Of a DNA stretch of 64,000 bases, positions 12,072 through 25,000 are shown in pieces. Each line of letters opens with the position of its first letter. Positions within the stretch are counted from its first letter, which is position 1. The notes under the pieces are model-generated. The model was given only the letters and a program-made list of their open reading frames with translations. It was not told the DNA's origin and searched no databases. The position numbers and the translations under genes are program-made. Source of the DNA: Castanea sativa (taxonomy: Eukaryota > Streptophyta > Magnoliopsida > Fagales > Fagaceae); assembly GCF_040712315.1 (NCBI RefSeq), contig NC_134018.1, positions 42,409,335 through 42,473,334 of the forward strand, given 5' to 3'.

Positions 12072-12822
12072 TGTGGGGGGTAAAAAGATCTTAATAGGGA
12101 TATGGGCCGTTGGGCCTTACTAAGGAAGGCCGACCTGCTCTTGGGTTTAGGGCTTGTTGGTACTTTAGGTCGGCCCATGCGCCGAGGATCCGAGGATCCA
12201 GCCGAGGATGTTTTTCTCCTCGGACTAACACCAGAGAACCCGGGACTTCATGGTACAGGTTAGTGAATGACACGGTCAAGACCAGTGGTTAAAGGGGGTG
12301 AACCCTTGAATGTCCTAGAAGCACCGATGTTGGGAAAGTGTCAAAAGTAAAGGCTGCTACCTCCACATTAAAGACCCTGCACCTACCACCCTGGCCGCAT
12401 TAATGGGGAGGTGACACTTGAACAGTGGAAGGGAAACTTCTAGTTACTGTTCAAAGGCACTAAGAAAAGAAATATCTAGGCTAAGGGAGGAGTTGGGGCA
12501 ACACGTGTATAAAGTATTAAAAAGAAGAGTATTTAAGGAGAGATCTAGAACAGAAATGGGGACGGGACTTTTTGTAACCTAAAAAGAAAAAGGACAAAGA
12601 GAGAGATATAATATAAGAACAGCTCTCGGCTTAAGTCCGAGGAGGCCTATTTACATTACTCCTTTTTGTTTCCAAGTACTTGCAATCTTTAGTTTTTCAT
12701 TTAATCTTCACTCACTTCTAATCTGGGTTTCAAGCCCACACTCTACAAATTCATATTGTTTAAGGCTCATTGGGCCTGAGCCCATAACTGTTCTTGGGTC
12801 CAGGTGCAATTGTGCACTTACA
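12072..12822 (+). mobile_element. solo LTR, family S, copy 2 (TSD TGTAC)
   Basis: Starts TGTGGGGGGTAAA and ends GTGCACTTACA. Perfect 5-bp repeats TGTAC flank it at 12,067-12,071 and 12,823-12,827. It contains GCTGCTACCTCCACATTAAA and GGCCGCATTAATGG, which recur in copy 3 at about 19,070-19,125. It also has the motif TCGGCTTAAGTCCGAGGAGG and the near-terminal CTCTACAAATTCATATTG shared with copy 1. There is no internal region. Confidence 0.88.
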
Positions 12823-15189
12823 TGTACAATATCTTCACAGATCTCGGACGTCAATAATCCAAAAAATTTTCCACATTAAGCGACAAATCAATCATGTTCT
12901 GCTACCAATTTTTTCTCTTTTCTTTACCTTGCATTGCACACTTCCTATACTCAATAATATTTTTTTATGATACATTATTAGAACTCGTTACTATAAGCAT
13001 AACAATCGTACTCCCCAAAATATATTCTATAAAAAGTGTTTACAAACTAGTACTATTTTTTTCTTCTTCCTTCTTTTTTTTTTTTTTGGGAGAAAAAAAA
13101 ACATACTAGCATTCTAGTAGCATAACTTCCTGAATTGGAACACGTATAGATGTACTTTTGCTTACTTGTGAGTTGTGACTTGTGATTGGCCAATGTCCCT
13201 TTCAATTATATATAAGGTAAATGCTTAATTGTAAATTCTAATTAACTAAATTGATAAAATTTTATCTTAGAATAAGAGACTCTTTTGTAGAGGAATAAAC
13301 AAAAGACTTAATTTTGAAGATTAAAAAAAAAAAAAAAAATCCTCGTTTAAGGCTTAAAATGATGAAAATATTAAAGAACAACCATCACGAATTAATGATC
13401 ATAAATTTTTAATCCTATGATATCTTAAAATAAAAAAGTGAATAAAATGCCTTATTTGCCTTACAAGGCATCACGTCGAACCTAAGGAACAAAATTCTGT
13501 ATATGTCGTGTCCCACTTAAACTCATCTTGCTGGATTGTATGATTGTCTAGTGCAATCAAGGTCTCAAAAATAGACATGAAATTTTTTAATAACCAATAA
13601 GTTAATTCCAGTCAACTATTAATTAATTAATCTTGGTTTATAGAATTTTTAGCCTCAGCATTGCGTTAAGTATTCTTGCGTCATCAATTGGGAAATCTTA
13701 ATTATTAATGTTATTCCTTTTAAGATAACTTCTAAACATCCCTACCGCCAACAAACTCAAAAGCGATATATATTTTATAAATTTATATACGAGCAGCGTC
13801 ATTTGTCGGTGTTAATAATAGCGATTGTAATAATTATTAATAAAACTGCTGCTTTTCTCCTACGTGATGATTTGGGATAGACACTAGTACTAGCAATAAA
13901 TAAGAACAGGTGCAAGTCAAACTTTGACAAAACTCGGTCTTCATTAATATTTGATTGGACAATGGACCGGCCCTACATTCAGAAACAACCTACTTGTAGC
14001 GGATATTATTAGATTTTCTCGAATATAATAAGGTCATATTTCTTCCTCTTACGATAATAATTTATAATTTTAAATTACCACAAATTTAATTAGTAAGAAC
14101 GCATTATTATATGAGATGAAAAGTAAAGTTTTTAACTCTCCAATTTTAGCTGAATATGTGACTCATAATGATCATTTGATTTTTATTTTTAAATACCACG
14201 CCTTATACTTACATTACATAAATTAAAAAGAATTGTAAAATTTAATAGGAGGAGATAAGATCCTCCTCTTCGACTTGGAGTGTTGCATATGTACTCCTTT
14301 ATCAAACTGCAGGTTATTACCTTTGTCTTTATTATTATTATTATTATTAATCTACATCTATCTTATGGTATTGTTACATGTCATTTGAGACTTATTATTT
14401 TGTTTAAAGGCTTGCATGTAACATCCCTCTCATGTAATAATGGTTTCCATAAGTATGAAATTTATCTTTTTATTTTATTTTGAGAATCTGATGTGAAATT
14501 TATCTCTATATGAGAGGAATGCCGCAACAGCTATACATAATATCACCTTGTTAGTTGGATTGAATTTTGGTTCTAATTACATGTATTTATGCTACAACCT
14601 CTCAGACTAGCTGTGGCCTTTGTTTTTTTGGGGCCTATTACCCAACTTCACCCTTTACTTCGTTGCTCAGCCGGTGAAAATTGGGCTCAACTCCCAGTCA
14701 AAATAGTTGTTTGGGCTAGTAGGCTGGCCCAAAATGTTTAATGATTGAGGTTTTCCACTATTAAACTAGTAAATTATTTCTATTTGTTTTTAGAAAAAGA
14801 AGTCACATAACTACCAAAATAAAAAGGAACTTGTCGTGTTTGTTCAAAGTTCAAACTCTATATATAAAAAAAAAAGTTCAAACTCTATATTGGAGTCACG
14901 CTTGTACTTGGGGCTATGGTCCATGGGTATTGCCGAGGATTCAGGTACTTGTAGAGATCAAAGAATTTTTCTTTCCAGCCTGAATTTTCACTCACTAGAT
15001 TATGGGTTCAAGTCTTGTAGGGGAGTTGGATGGGCGTAGATCAAGCACCACATGACCACATAAGACCTGCCCAAGCCACCAAAAGCAGGCTTTTTAATGG
15101 CAATATCGAAGTTGATAAGATTTAAAAAAAAAAAAAAACTTGTAAGATAGTAAGATAGAATTACAAATTATCTGTGTCATTTTTTATGT
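12823..15189. other. AT-rich intergenic DNA
   Basis: No gene or RNA recognised on either strand. Contents are homopolymer runs, an (ATT)n stretch near 14,330 and a short duplicated TTCAAACTCTATAT at about 14,850 and 14,878. Confidence 0.6.
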
Positions 15190-15331
15190 TACACTTTATA
15201 TTCCATCAATTACAACTTACAATGTATTTATTTAACTTTCCTTATAATATAGCCAAAGTTTCAAATGGAAAAAAAAAAAAAAAACACATGACAAGTTGTG
15301 ATTGATGGAACAAAGTGAAATACAAAATATA
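15190..15331. repeat. hairpin, MITE-like
   Basis: CACTTTATATTCCATCAATT at 15,192 is matched in inverse at about 15,300-15,328 (TTGATGGAACAAAGTG type). Roughly 40 bp on each side pairs imperfectly around an A-rich loop. No clear target duplication was found, so the class is unassigned. Confidence 0.5.
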
Positions 15332-15371
15332 GTATAGAGAATTTGTATTCGTAAGATACCCAATGAAGGAA

Positions 15372-15520
15372 AATTCTTAGTTAGTTCTAGAGTATAGTGA
15401 AATAGTACTCCATCCTCTCACATTCATAATGGACTCCACCATGAATTTAATGAGCGGACTCCTTCATGAATGTGAGAGAAAAGATCACAATTCTTCGTGC
15501 TCTGAGAGTACCTAAGAATT
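15372..15520. repeat. hairpin, MITE-like
   Basis: The ends AATTCTTAG (15,372) and CTAAGAATT (to 15,520) are inverse complements. Inside, CTCTCACATTCAT and ATGAATGTGAGAG pair around the centre. A fold-back of about 150 bp with no coding capacity fits a MITE. Confidence 0.5.
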
Positions 15521-16046
15521 ACTCCCCAATAAATGGGTGAAATTCGTTAGGTTGGCAATTTTGGGGGAAAATGGATCCAAGATTTGAGGATTCAATTTAA
15601 TTTTGCCAATTTGGCAATCAATGCCAATTGATATAATGATATTCCTACTAAATGCGCCATACTCACCAAAAAAAGTCCTGGTTCAAACTTCCACATAGTT
15701 GGTGCTTTCAGATTCATTCACTCTTGTTTTTTGGTTCCATGCGCGTTGGTTTGTTTCGATAGAAAAATATGTGTGAAGATAGTTTTTCTTATTTTTCTAT
15801 GTTTAGTAGTATAATAAAAAATGAATCAAAGAAAATTTATTTATGGTCAACATAAAATGTATGACTTATTTTTAGAAATTGTTTTCCACTAATATATTTT
15901 TTAAAACAACTCTATTTAATGGTACACAAAATAATGGAAAATTTAAGATAATTTTTTAACTCATTTAAGGTTAGTACCAAATATAAGAAAATAAGATAAT
16001 TTTATAGATTTTTTTTTTGTTGAACAATGACTCATTTTTTAGAAAA

Positions 16047-16125
16047 AGCAAGACTTAGGTACAGTATTTAGGTGATGTTCCTTAGGTTTCTCTCTTAAGA
16101 TTTTACCATATGGCTTTTTTCTCAT

Positions 16126-16164
<39 letters not shown>

Positions 16165-16628
16165 TTTGTTTGTCGATAAACTGCAATGCATTAGTACTCA
16201 AAACGAAGGAATACAAGAAATGGTATCTTCCAAACAAATAGCTGCTAGACTAGTGGGAAGATTACCTGAATTGAAAAAACAAGACACCTTACCATCTAAA
16301 GCGAACTTTGCTGCTGAATGAGCAGCATTGTTTCTGCTTCTATTGATCCAATTAAAACAACAGGACAAAAACGACAAAGCAAAACATCTAATATCAGAGA
16401 TAAATTGTGAAATGTTCCATATGGGGTTATCGGAGCACTCGTGGATGGCATCAATGCATACTTTCGAATCACCTTAGGTGCTGTTCTTTAGGTTTTCATT
16501 TTAAAATTCAGCTATATGGTTACTTAACTAAAAAATACACTTCTATCCCATAAGAAAAAATCCACATTGTAGAATTTTAAGAGAGGAACTTAAAGAACAG
16601 CACCTAAATATTATACCTAAATCTTGCT
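16047..16628. mobile_element. MITE with about 60-bp inverted arms, interrupted by a LINE end
   Basis: The left arm AGCAAGACTTAGGTACAG (16,047 on) is inverted at the right end, which reads TACCTAAATCTTGCT to 16,628. The arms stay similar for about 60 bp through GGTGCTGTTCTTTA type sequence. A second, inner palindrome (TTAGGTGCTGTTCTTTA at 16,474, its inverse ending at 16,607) shows that the left arm is present twice, once on each side of the LINE fragment. This is either a long diverged target duplication or two adjacent copies. Confidence 0.5.
16129..16473 (-). pseudogene. 5'-truncated LINE 3' end (RNase H C-terminus plus poly-A)
   Basis: A 35-bp T run at 16,129-16,163 is a poly-A tail on the minus strand. 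Upstream on that strand, about 16,470 to 16,190 reads as the end of a plant LINE RNase H domain: a KVCIDAI block, then a W-IN-R-N-AAH-AAK-AL pattern. The 5' end is lost, as usual for LINE copies. Confidence 0.65.
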
Positions 16629-16747
16629 CTTCACTCAATAGTCAATATATTCATAACTTTTTTTTAAAATTTTTTATTTATAGAAAAAGTCTGGTGATAT
16701 GATATGAACTCAAAAAGTTAGAAAGCTGCCATATGGTCATATGTAGT

Positions 16748-17345
16748 CAGTAACGAAGCCAATATTTCACTTTAGGGAGGGGTAAGATCTAAATACAATT
16801 TTGATAATCATGTAAAGTTATATAAACATTACTTTAATTGCTTTCAAAACATATGTAGAATTTAGCCTTTTTCTTCCCTATTCTATAAATGGTTTAAATT
16901 TGGGTTCATAGAAGAAATTCAAAGTTTAAACCATTTGTAATCTCGGTGTACCATAATGAATTTGTTGTGAAAATATTGAGACTGCTACTTTATTGTTGTG
17001 TATAAAATATAAGAGCCACAAATAATTGAAATTCCATGAACAAAAAAAAAAGGGGGGGATAAACTTTCAAAATGCCGTGAATAAACAGGCTGAAATTCAG
17101 GTACAAGATAAAAGGTTTTTTAAACAAAAGTGACATTAGTTTTTGTTTAAAAAGTGTTGAATCTCTCAATTGTTTTCTTTGGTGTCAAAGTATATTAAGT
17201 AGGGGCTGCCTTTTGTTTTATTATGGGACAAAGCATTAAGAGGTCTATACATAATACTACTACTAGACTTACAAGATCTGATTAGCTTTTTTAGGTGGAG
17301 TCGGGGGCGCAAGTGCCCCCTTCGACCCCCCTGGCTCTGCCCCTG
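16748..17345. mobile_element. non-autonomous hAT-like element
   Basis: The ends are imperfect inverted repeats: CAGTAACGAAGCCA on the left, and a right end whose complement reads CAGGGGCAGAGCCA. Flanking 8-mers TATGTAGT (16,740-16,747) and TATGAAGT (17,346-17,353) match at 7 of 8 positions, the hAT target-site size. CAG...CTG ends also fit hAT. There is no transposase inside the 598 bp. Confidence 0.55.
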
Positions 17346-18751
17346 TATGAAGTTATGAACCCTACAGTCTACTATTCTAATGGTTGTGTGGTTGTGTCTC
17401 ACATTTTTCGAATCCAATTTCTTTGCTATAATAAATTTTAGAGTTATTCTACTACTTCAAAGAAATGCAATTTATTACTTTTATATGTAACTGTGTGGGC
17501 AATTTTTGTACTCTAGGAAAACTTATTGCGTACTCTCTGAAAACTTGTTGTTGTCCCACATCGCAAAGATTCTCCCCCACTTGCTGCCTTATAAGCCTGA
17601 AGCTGAAGGAGTAGTGTAATAACTAATGGTACACTACTGCTATTTTGTAATTTACCAGTTAAGCTAAATGGAATCCACGATATATTTTGTAATTTTAAAT
17701 TATGATAATGTTAGAAAAAACCAAATGTCTTGTAGTAGATACCACCCCTGTGGCTGAACAGTAGATCAGATATTGATCAAATCATATGCTTCGTAAATTA
17801 GTTACAAGAATATCTCTCAAAAAAAAAAAAAAAAAGTTACAAGAATACAACTATACAAGCCCGCTTCACAGAGTTTGGCGGCAAATCTCTTATTATGTAA
17901 GCTAAACTCTGAACTTCCTAGATCTGAACTTTTGTTTATAACCTAGGCTTCGGTCTTATATTACTTGACTTTTCCTTCGTAGTTTTATTAGTATTTTTCT
18001 AACTTTTAAATTCAACTTTTTATTGAAAATTTTCAAAACTTCAAACTTTTCATTGAAATATTTCCAAACTTACAGGATAATGTGGTAATTTTACACAGCC
18101 ACTCTCCAAATGTCTAGTTTGGTTAATAGTGAATCTAAATGAGTGCATTTCACCCCAAGTAATTTGATGTATGACTTACCAAATGGCAAATATATATTTC
18201 TAAAAATATTTTTCATATGAAAAAATACGAGTCAATCCGGAACCCGATTGACTCGACCCGTTTCTAACCCGCTTAAGATGACTCATTTTCAACCTAAACG
18301 CGACATGTTTGCCATGTCTATTTATGATTCACACCCAACAAGTTCAAAAATTGTGAATTTGTTGTTAAAAAAGTTGTGTCTGTAGCATTACTAATTAAAG
18401 AAACAAATAGTAAGTAGTTCAACTAAAATAATTATACAAATAACAAACAAATTTATTATATTATTTTATCTAATGACTATCTTATTTCAAACTTGTATTT
18501 AATTTGAATCACATAGTTCTTTTTATGTATTTATTATAAATAAGAAATATGGTTGGAAAGTAAGATCTCTTTGGGAGTATGTTGGATTATTGTATTTATG
18601 TTCATAAAAGTATATGGCAAATAGTTCATATTTTTGTTGAAAAATTCTAAAAGATAAATGTTTTATACACGTACCTTTATTTAATCGTTTTCGTATTGTT
18701 CTGCCAAATATTTAATTTGTACTTTTCTTAAAGATTTGGAGTTATATATAT
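17346..18751. other. AT-rich intergenic DNA
   Basis: No gene recognised. Contents are homopolymer A/T runs only; open frames are short and of no recognisable family. Confidence 0.6.
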
Positions 18752-19588
18752 TGTAGGGACATTGGGCCCAATAATTTATGAAGGGTGGCTCAAGAATATC
18801 TTTTGGGCTAAAAGCCCAATCCGAGGACACCTAGTGATCTAAGGGTGTGTGAAAATTAACTCATAAAGATAATACTAGGTAAAAAGCGATAGTGTCAAAA
18901 TAAATATGACCGAGGAAGAGTGTGTCCTCGGCTAGTGAAGCCGAGGTAATAGAAGGGAAGGTTTGATATTCCCAGGCTATATATGTTATAGAAATTCCTA
19001 TGGTTTAAGGAAGACACGATACACGTGGAAGATAAGAGAAAGGGCGCTGAAATATCTAAGATAAAGTTGCTGCCACCGCCTCCGCATTAAAAACTCTGCA
19101 ACTGTTACGTTGGCCGCATTAATGGAGAAAGGGGACTTGAACATCAGGTTTGAAACTTGGCCCCTATCTCCAGGGACTTTAGGGGAATGGATGAGACAAG
19201 TATCTAAACTAGCGTTATAATCATGATGTGGAAGATGAGAAGGGGAGAAGGGGGGAGTATAAAAGAAAGAAGGGACCTTCGGTAAAAGGAGCATTGAAAA
19301 AAGAAGAAAGAAAAGAGGAAATTGTAGACTTGACTATTCACAATTGTAATTTATCTTGAGAACCAATATTATAAACTATCCTCGGATTGTGTCCGAGAAG
19401 GAGTTTTCATTCATATTCATATAAAACAACTCCTTGTTCGTGCCTTTGGGCCGAGAGCCCATCTTTCTTTGTTGTTTATCCGTTTTTAGAACTTAGGTTT
19501 TAAGTCCACTCTCTACAAATTTTATTGTAAAAAGGTCTTTCAGACTCTTTTCCTTCTGATTGTGGGTTAGAGGCTCGAATTGTGTCCT

Positions 19589-19592
<4 letters not shown>
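18752..19592 (+). mobile_element. solo LTR, family S, copy 3
   Basis: Starts TGTAGGGACATTGGGCC and ends TTGTGTCCTTACA. The flanking 5-mers TATAT (18,747-18,751) and TACAT (19,593-19,597) match at 4 of 5, so the duplication has probably decayed by one base. Shared words with copy 2 include GGCCGCATTAATGG, ACTTGAACA and CTCTACAAATTTT. A TATA box (GTATAAAAG) lies at about 19,257-19,265, with GA-rich sequence downstream. Confidence 0.75.
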
Positions 19593-19629
<37 letters not shown>

Positions 19630-21265
19630 GAGGTAATAGATAGAATTTTATTTGATGTAAGAAAACTATAATCAGGTACATGTATGGCCGTGTCACCAGG
19701 CGAAAGATAAGACTTTACAAGCAGTTGCTGAAAAAAAAAAAAAACATTGACTCCGTGTTTGTATACCAGAGGACCATAGCAGCAAAACTGACTAGACATT
19801 TATCACATAGTTTCTTGTGTAGCCGAGAGTGTCTAGTATGTAGCAAGCAACTCCAGGGCCCCATCATATATCACTTTGGGTTGTGACTGAACATTTTGAA
19901 AGTAAGCTTTGTTCCTTGCGTTCCAAATGTCCCAAGTTGTAGTGCACCACTGTTCCATCTCCTCCCGTGTCAGTTTCTCTTGCATCAACTTGAAGAGCTG
20001 GAAAAAATCTCTCGCATTGTTGCTGCATTTCTGCACTCTTCCTCCAGCCAACGACCACACATTGCGGGCAAAGGGGCACTCCCACAGCAAGTGAGCTTCC
20101 GTTTTAGGGTGTTGGCGGTAGAACTCGCAGGTACTCTCCACAGCCACTCTTCTTCTATACAAGTTATCTCGTGTTGGCAGAATATTGGACACAGCCGCCA
20201 CATAAAATTTCTGATCTTTGGTGGCACATTGAGTTCCCAAATCATCTTCCACAGCTTGCCTTCCTCCCCAGCTCGTGAGTGTTCCGCCTCCACCCCTTGT
20301 TTCAGTCGAATAGCAATTTGATAGGCCGTCTTAACGGAGAACTCGTGCTTCTTGTTTTCCTTCCATATCAATGTGTCTCTCCTTCGGTCTCTACTAAGTG
20401 GGATGGCCATTATTTCGTCACATGTTTTTGTGGAAAACATCCCAGCCACTTTATTTCTATCCCATTTCCAAGAATGTTTGTCAATCAGCTCCACAACTCT
20501 TAGACTTGGTTGCACATCCCCTTTAAAGACAGGTTTATGGGAGAGCCACTTGTCTGAATCAACCATAATATTGACTCCATTCCCCACTCTCCACCTAGAG
20601 CCTTCTTGTATCACCTCTCTTGCAGCCAATAAGCTTCGCCACACATAGGATGGGTTGTGGCCCAACTCAGCCTCCATGAAAGAACACTCAGGAAAGTATC
20701 TTGCTTTATATATCCGGTAGAACAAAGAATGTGTATGGTGTAACAATCTCCAAACCAGTTTAGCCAACATAGCTAAATTAAACGCTTGTATGTCTTGAAA
20801 GCCCATTCCCCCCTCCTTCTTTGTTGTACATAGTTTCTTCCAATTTATCCAATGTATCTTCCTCTCATTTTTTGTTTGCCCCCACCAATATCTAGCTATT
20901 GTAGAGTTGATAGAGTCACATAGAGACTTTGGAATCTTGAAAAGGCTCATAGTATATGTGGAAATGGCTTGTGCAATAGTTTTAATCAATATTTCCCTAC
21001 CTGCTTTGGAGATAAATTTTTCCTTCCATCCCATGATCTGCTTTGTAATCCGCTTTTGCATTTCTTTAAAAGTAGTCACCTTAGATTTTCCACATGCCAT
21101 TGGAAGACCAAGGTAATTTTCACAATCCATCATAATTCTTGCCCCCAACATTCGCTGAATCGTGTGTTTGACCTCCTCTCTTGTATTCCTGCTAAAGAAC
21201 AATGATGTTTTTTGCCTATTTATTGCTTGCCCGGATGCTGCTTCATAATGGCCCAAAATGTCCAT
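19593..21265 (-). pseudogene. 5'-truncated LINE (L1-type) with RT C-terminus and zf-RVT domain
   Basis: On the minus strand, 21,262 down to about 20,215 encodes the RT thumb/C-terminal part of a plant non-LTR retrotransposon. Landmarks are YEAASGQAINRQKT, YLGLPMACGK, FISKAGREILIK, RYWWGQ and KKEGGMGF. A single-base frame shift near 20,205 leads into the zinc-binding zf-RVT block (LPTRDNLYRR, then CPFARNVW) to 19,833. The expected RNase H domain is missing. A 3'-UTR-like AT-rich stretch ends in an (AT)n tail near 19,600. Endonuclease and most of RT are absent, so this is a dead, truncated insertion. Its 5' end at about 21,265 is where similarity stops. Confidence 0.85.
19597..19624 (+). repeat. 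(TA)n microsatellite
   Basis: Uninterrupted TA tract between solo LTR copy 3 and the LINE 3' end; it may have grown from the LINE tail. Confidence 0.9.
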
Positions 21266-22029
21266 TGGAATTATATATTTTTGTATACTTATTGTATTGT
21301 ACACGCATTGTATTTTACTATCTATGCTATGGAGAAACATGAATTTAAACCATTTGCACTAATTCACGTGTTCCACAAATTTTTTTATTTATATGATCTA
21401 ATACAATAGTCATGTGAATTACTTATAAATCACAATGTTGATGGTCTTCTAAATCACAACGTAATAAGTTAAAAAAAAAAAAAAAAAAAATTCTCCTACC
21501 TTATTTGAATGAAAACTCTGTCCTCAACTACCCCTATTTTTTTGAGGTAAGAAGGTTTGAATAACTAGTATTGTTAAGTTATTACTAAAATTAAAAAAAA
21601 TGGATTTATTTCATGATTTAGATTAAATATTAGAATTATAGTCCTTTCATAGTTATAAAATAGATTTATGGTTTTAATTCTGAATCTATCTGCGTACAAA
21701 ATATCATATCATTTAAAAATAAAAAATTTATAGTATCCATTTCAACAGGGGTAAGAGTTTTAAATTGTAAAAACAAGGTTCTTTGCACAATCTGACATGG
21801 TAGTAGGTGAACAGAACAAATTCTAATACATCCTATATAAGGCCAAAGGTAATGAAAGGAAATAAAAATCGGTTACGTGCACAGCTTTATATATGTGTCC
21901 CTTCCCAAGCAAATCACTCTTCACTGCTAGACACTGAGTTTTTTTCAGTTACATTTGAGTTATCATTTTTCAGTTGCAAATAAAGTTAGATCTCAGTTTC
22001 CGGAGAGCCACACCAATTACCGAGACAAC
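21266..22029. other. upstream region of the anthranilate synthase gene
   Basis: AT-rich, with an A run at about 21,472-21,490. No coding sequence was recognised. The last 150 bp should hold the promoter and 5' leader of the gene starting at 22,030. Confidence 0.6.
21887..21894 (+). promoter_or_regulatory. candidate TATA box of the anthranilate synthase gene
   Basis: TTATATAT lies about 140 bp upstream of the proposed ATG at 22,030, a normal distance for a plant gene with a leader of about 110 nt. Position only; the transcription start is inferred. Confidence 0.45.
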
Positions 22030-25000
22030 ATGCAGACCCTCTCTCACCACTTGGTCGTGTCCAGCCACAGGCAGTCTCCATTTCCGGTCACCGGCATCAC
22101 CAGAAGAAGCACAAGCTCACTTGCATTTGCTCGTAGAATCCCCACGGTGATATGCTCCTCTATTAGTAGCTCGTCATTAGGTACGAGTCAAAAGCTTTAC
22201 AACTTAACTGAACCCTCTTATTATTTTCAATAAAAATGTATAAAAATTGAGTTTATATGCATTTGGAAGCTATTATTTTAAAAGGCTTATTGGTTTATGT
22301 AACCCTTTTAAAGTTTTACTTTTTTTAAATATAATTATACTTCTGTCAACTTTCAATAAAATAGTTAATTAAACCATCCCATTTAAATGAGGAATCAAAG
22401 TTGAAAGTCAGGATTTTTGTAGATTTTCTTTTACATAATTTTCTCAGCAACCAAATTTAATGTTTTCCTTTTTAATTAGTTCGAACCTCTAAGGGATTTT
22501 GTTGATTTAGGTGAAGATGGGACAAAGTTTGTGGAAGCGTCTAAAAATGCAAATGTTGTTCCACTTTATCGATGCATATTCTCCGATCATCTTACTCCGG
22601 TTCTAGCATATCGGTGCTTGGTTGAAGAAGACAATCGAGAGGCTCCAAGTTTTCTTTTTGAATCAGTTGAGCCACATCCTGTTGTTTCTAGAATTGTAAG
22701 TGTGCTTCAAGATTTATACTCTTAAAAAAAAAAAAAATTTATTAGAAAAGATGAAATATAATTCTAATACCATGATAAAATGTATGAAAAATAAAGAGAA
22801 AGAAAGAGGAAAAATAAAATAAAAAAGAGAATGCATTGAATTAACATGATTTAGTCTTAAGTTAAATGGCCAAGTCCATAGACAAAATGACTTGATTGAA
22901 GGCTACGTATTATTGAAAGTAAAGTAGAATGTATGAGTCTCCATAATCATATTTTAAAAGTCAATACTGCATTGATTGTATTAGGGACGTTATAGTGTAG
23001 TTGGAGCTCAACCAACAATGGAAATCGTTGCAAAAGAAAATAAGGTAACGATAATGGACCATGAGGAAGGGAGTTTGACTGAAGAGTTGGTTGAAGATCC
23101 AATGGTGATTCCTAGAAGAATCTCAGAGGGCTGGAAACCTCAACTTATTGATGAACTCCCAGGCACATTTTGTGGTAAGAAAACTTTGTTGTTGACCTGT
23201 ACATGTTTTTCTTTTCTATAAAATCTTGTTAGGTATGTTTGGATATAGATCATAATTTCGTGAGTTATTAAAATTTGGCTCGAGTCTTGACTATACAATT
23301 TGCATATAATTTGAGAGTTGGTTGGCATGGATTTACTAGCTAGGATCAAGCTAAAATGGAAGTGAAAATTAGTTCATGTTTATTGCTGATTCAACACTGC
23401 CATGCATTTCTATTATTACAACCCACTTTGGATAAGAGCAAGATCCTTGCTATTTATAAAATTTCCATTTTATTGTGTCATACAACTCTTTGACAAACTC
23501 GGGTTTAGAAGTATCTAAGGATGGTGAAAATTCCCTTACCTACTTTAGTTGTTCTACTCCACTCTATCTCACGTGAGTTTCCCTACTTTAATTAAGAGAT
23601 AGGATAATGACAGGTTTTGCTAACCCCACTTTACCTTCGGATGTGTGTGTATATATTTACATACATTTTTATTTAATACATATTTATATATTATTTAATC
23701 TATTTTATATTGATCCAAGATATAATTTATTTATTGCAACTATTTTATTATCATCCTCTAATTAAGCATGATTTTTTCCTTTCTTTTAGTATTCTCTCAA
23801 CTAACAATCCCTTTTGTATTCAAATAACAAAATACCTTCACTTACCATGTCCCATCCTACATGAATTTCCTTGTCTAGAAAAGGAGACGGGAAGGGGACA
23901 AGGCACACCTATCCAATCCCATTTCACCTCATTGCCATCCCTACATAGGAGTTATTAGTGCTAGCAATCAGTTGAGATTGGTCAAGAAGGATTATGATGC
24001 TCTAGACCTATTGGGAAATGTGTGAATTGAATTTTGTCATGTAATTATGATTTAAACAAATATTAGCTAGCTAATACTTTTTTGTTAAAAATTTAAATTA
24101 TTGATGTGCAAAATTGAATTCATTTAATTAATAATGATTGATTAGTATTTCAAGAACATTATGAAAAAATTATCTTAAGAACTCAAAAGTATCTTAAACC
24201 ATATTTAAAAATACAAATCTATCTCAATTTTAGATATTTCATCTAACAATTTCTTATGGCTTGCTCATTATATTACAAACAGCAAACCTATGGTAGGTTT
24301 CATTCATAGGAAGAATCCAGCATTGGGTGATGTTAAGTATATTACAAATTTTACTAAATAAACTTTATAAGTTGATGATGTGTCAAATCTTAAATATGAT
24401 ATGAAAAATTGAAAAATATAGTTATTTATTTTTGTGTTGATGATGTGCTACCAATCACATTTATTACCGATGATTGCATGTAAACGCTTTGTAACAAAGC
24501 GTTAGCATTTTTCATAATGAATTCCTCGTATTTTTGTCATGAATTCCTCTTTAGTGGTACATTTTTGTCATGAATAGGTGGCTGGGTAGGATACTTCTCA
24601 TACGACACAGTTCGCTATGCCGAGAAGAAAAAACTGCCATTCTCTAAGGCTCCGAAGGATGACAGAAATCTTGCTGACATACATCTTGGCCTCTATGATG
24701 ATGTGATCGTTTTTGATCATGTAGAGAAGGTAATCTGATTTTGTTGCGTTAACAATTTTTGACCTCTTACAGGGGATGATCATAAAAGGTTTTAACGTTA
24801 TTAGTGTTTTTACTCTTTTGTGCAAGGCCACTAGATTTCTTAATTACTAATTAGCTTGAAGATTTATTTTTTCTTAATTAATAACGTTATTAAGGTAATC
24901 TGTATATTTTTATTTCTTCAGAAAACTTATGTGATTCACTGGGTGAGGATAGATCGGTACTCCTCTGTTGAGAAGGCTTATAAAGATGGGATGAAACGCT

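Noticed and set aside
17530..17640. TGTCCCACATCG motif as part of a Cassandra-type small retrotransposon
   Set aside because: No 5S-like core or paired LTR found nearby; the motif alone is too short.
19896..20321. 141-residue + strand open frame opposite the LINE
   Set aside because: Shadow of the minus-strand LINE zf-RVT coding region.
21955..22029. Upstream in-frame extension of the anthranilate synthase first exon
   Set aside because: It starts at TTG, not ATG; the first in-frame ATG (22,030) gives a normal transit peptide.
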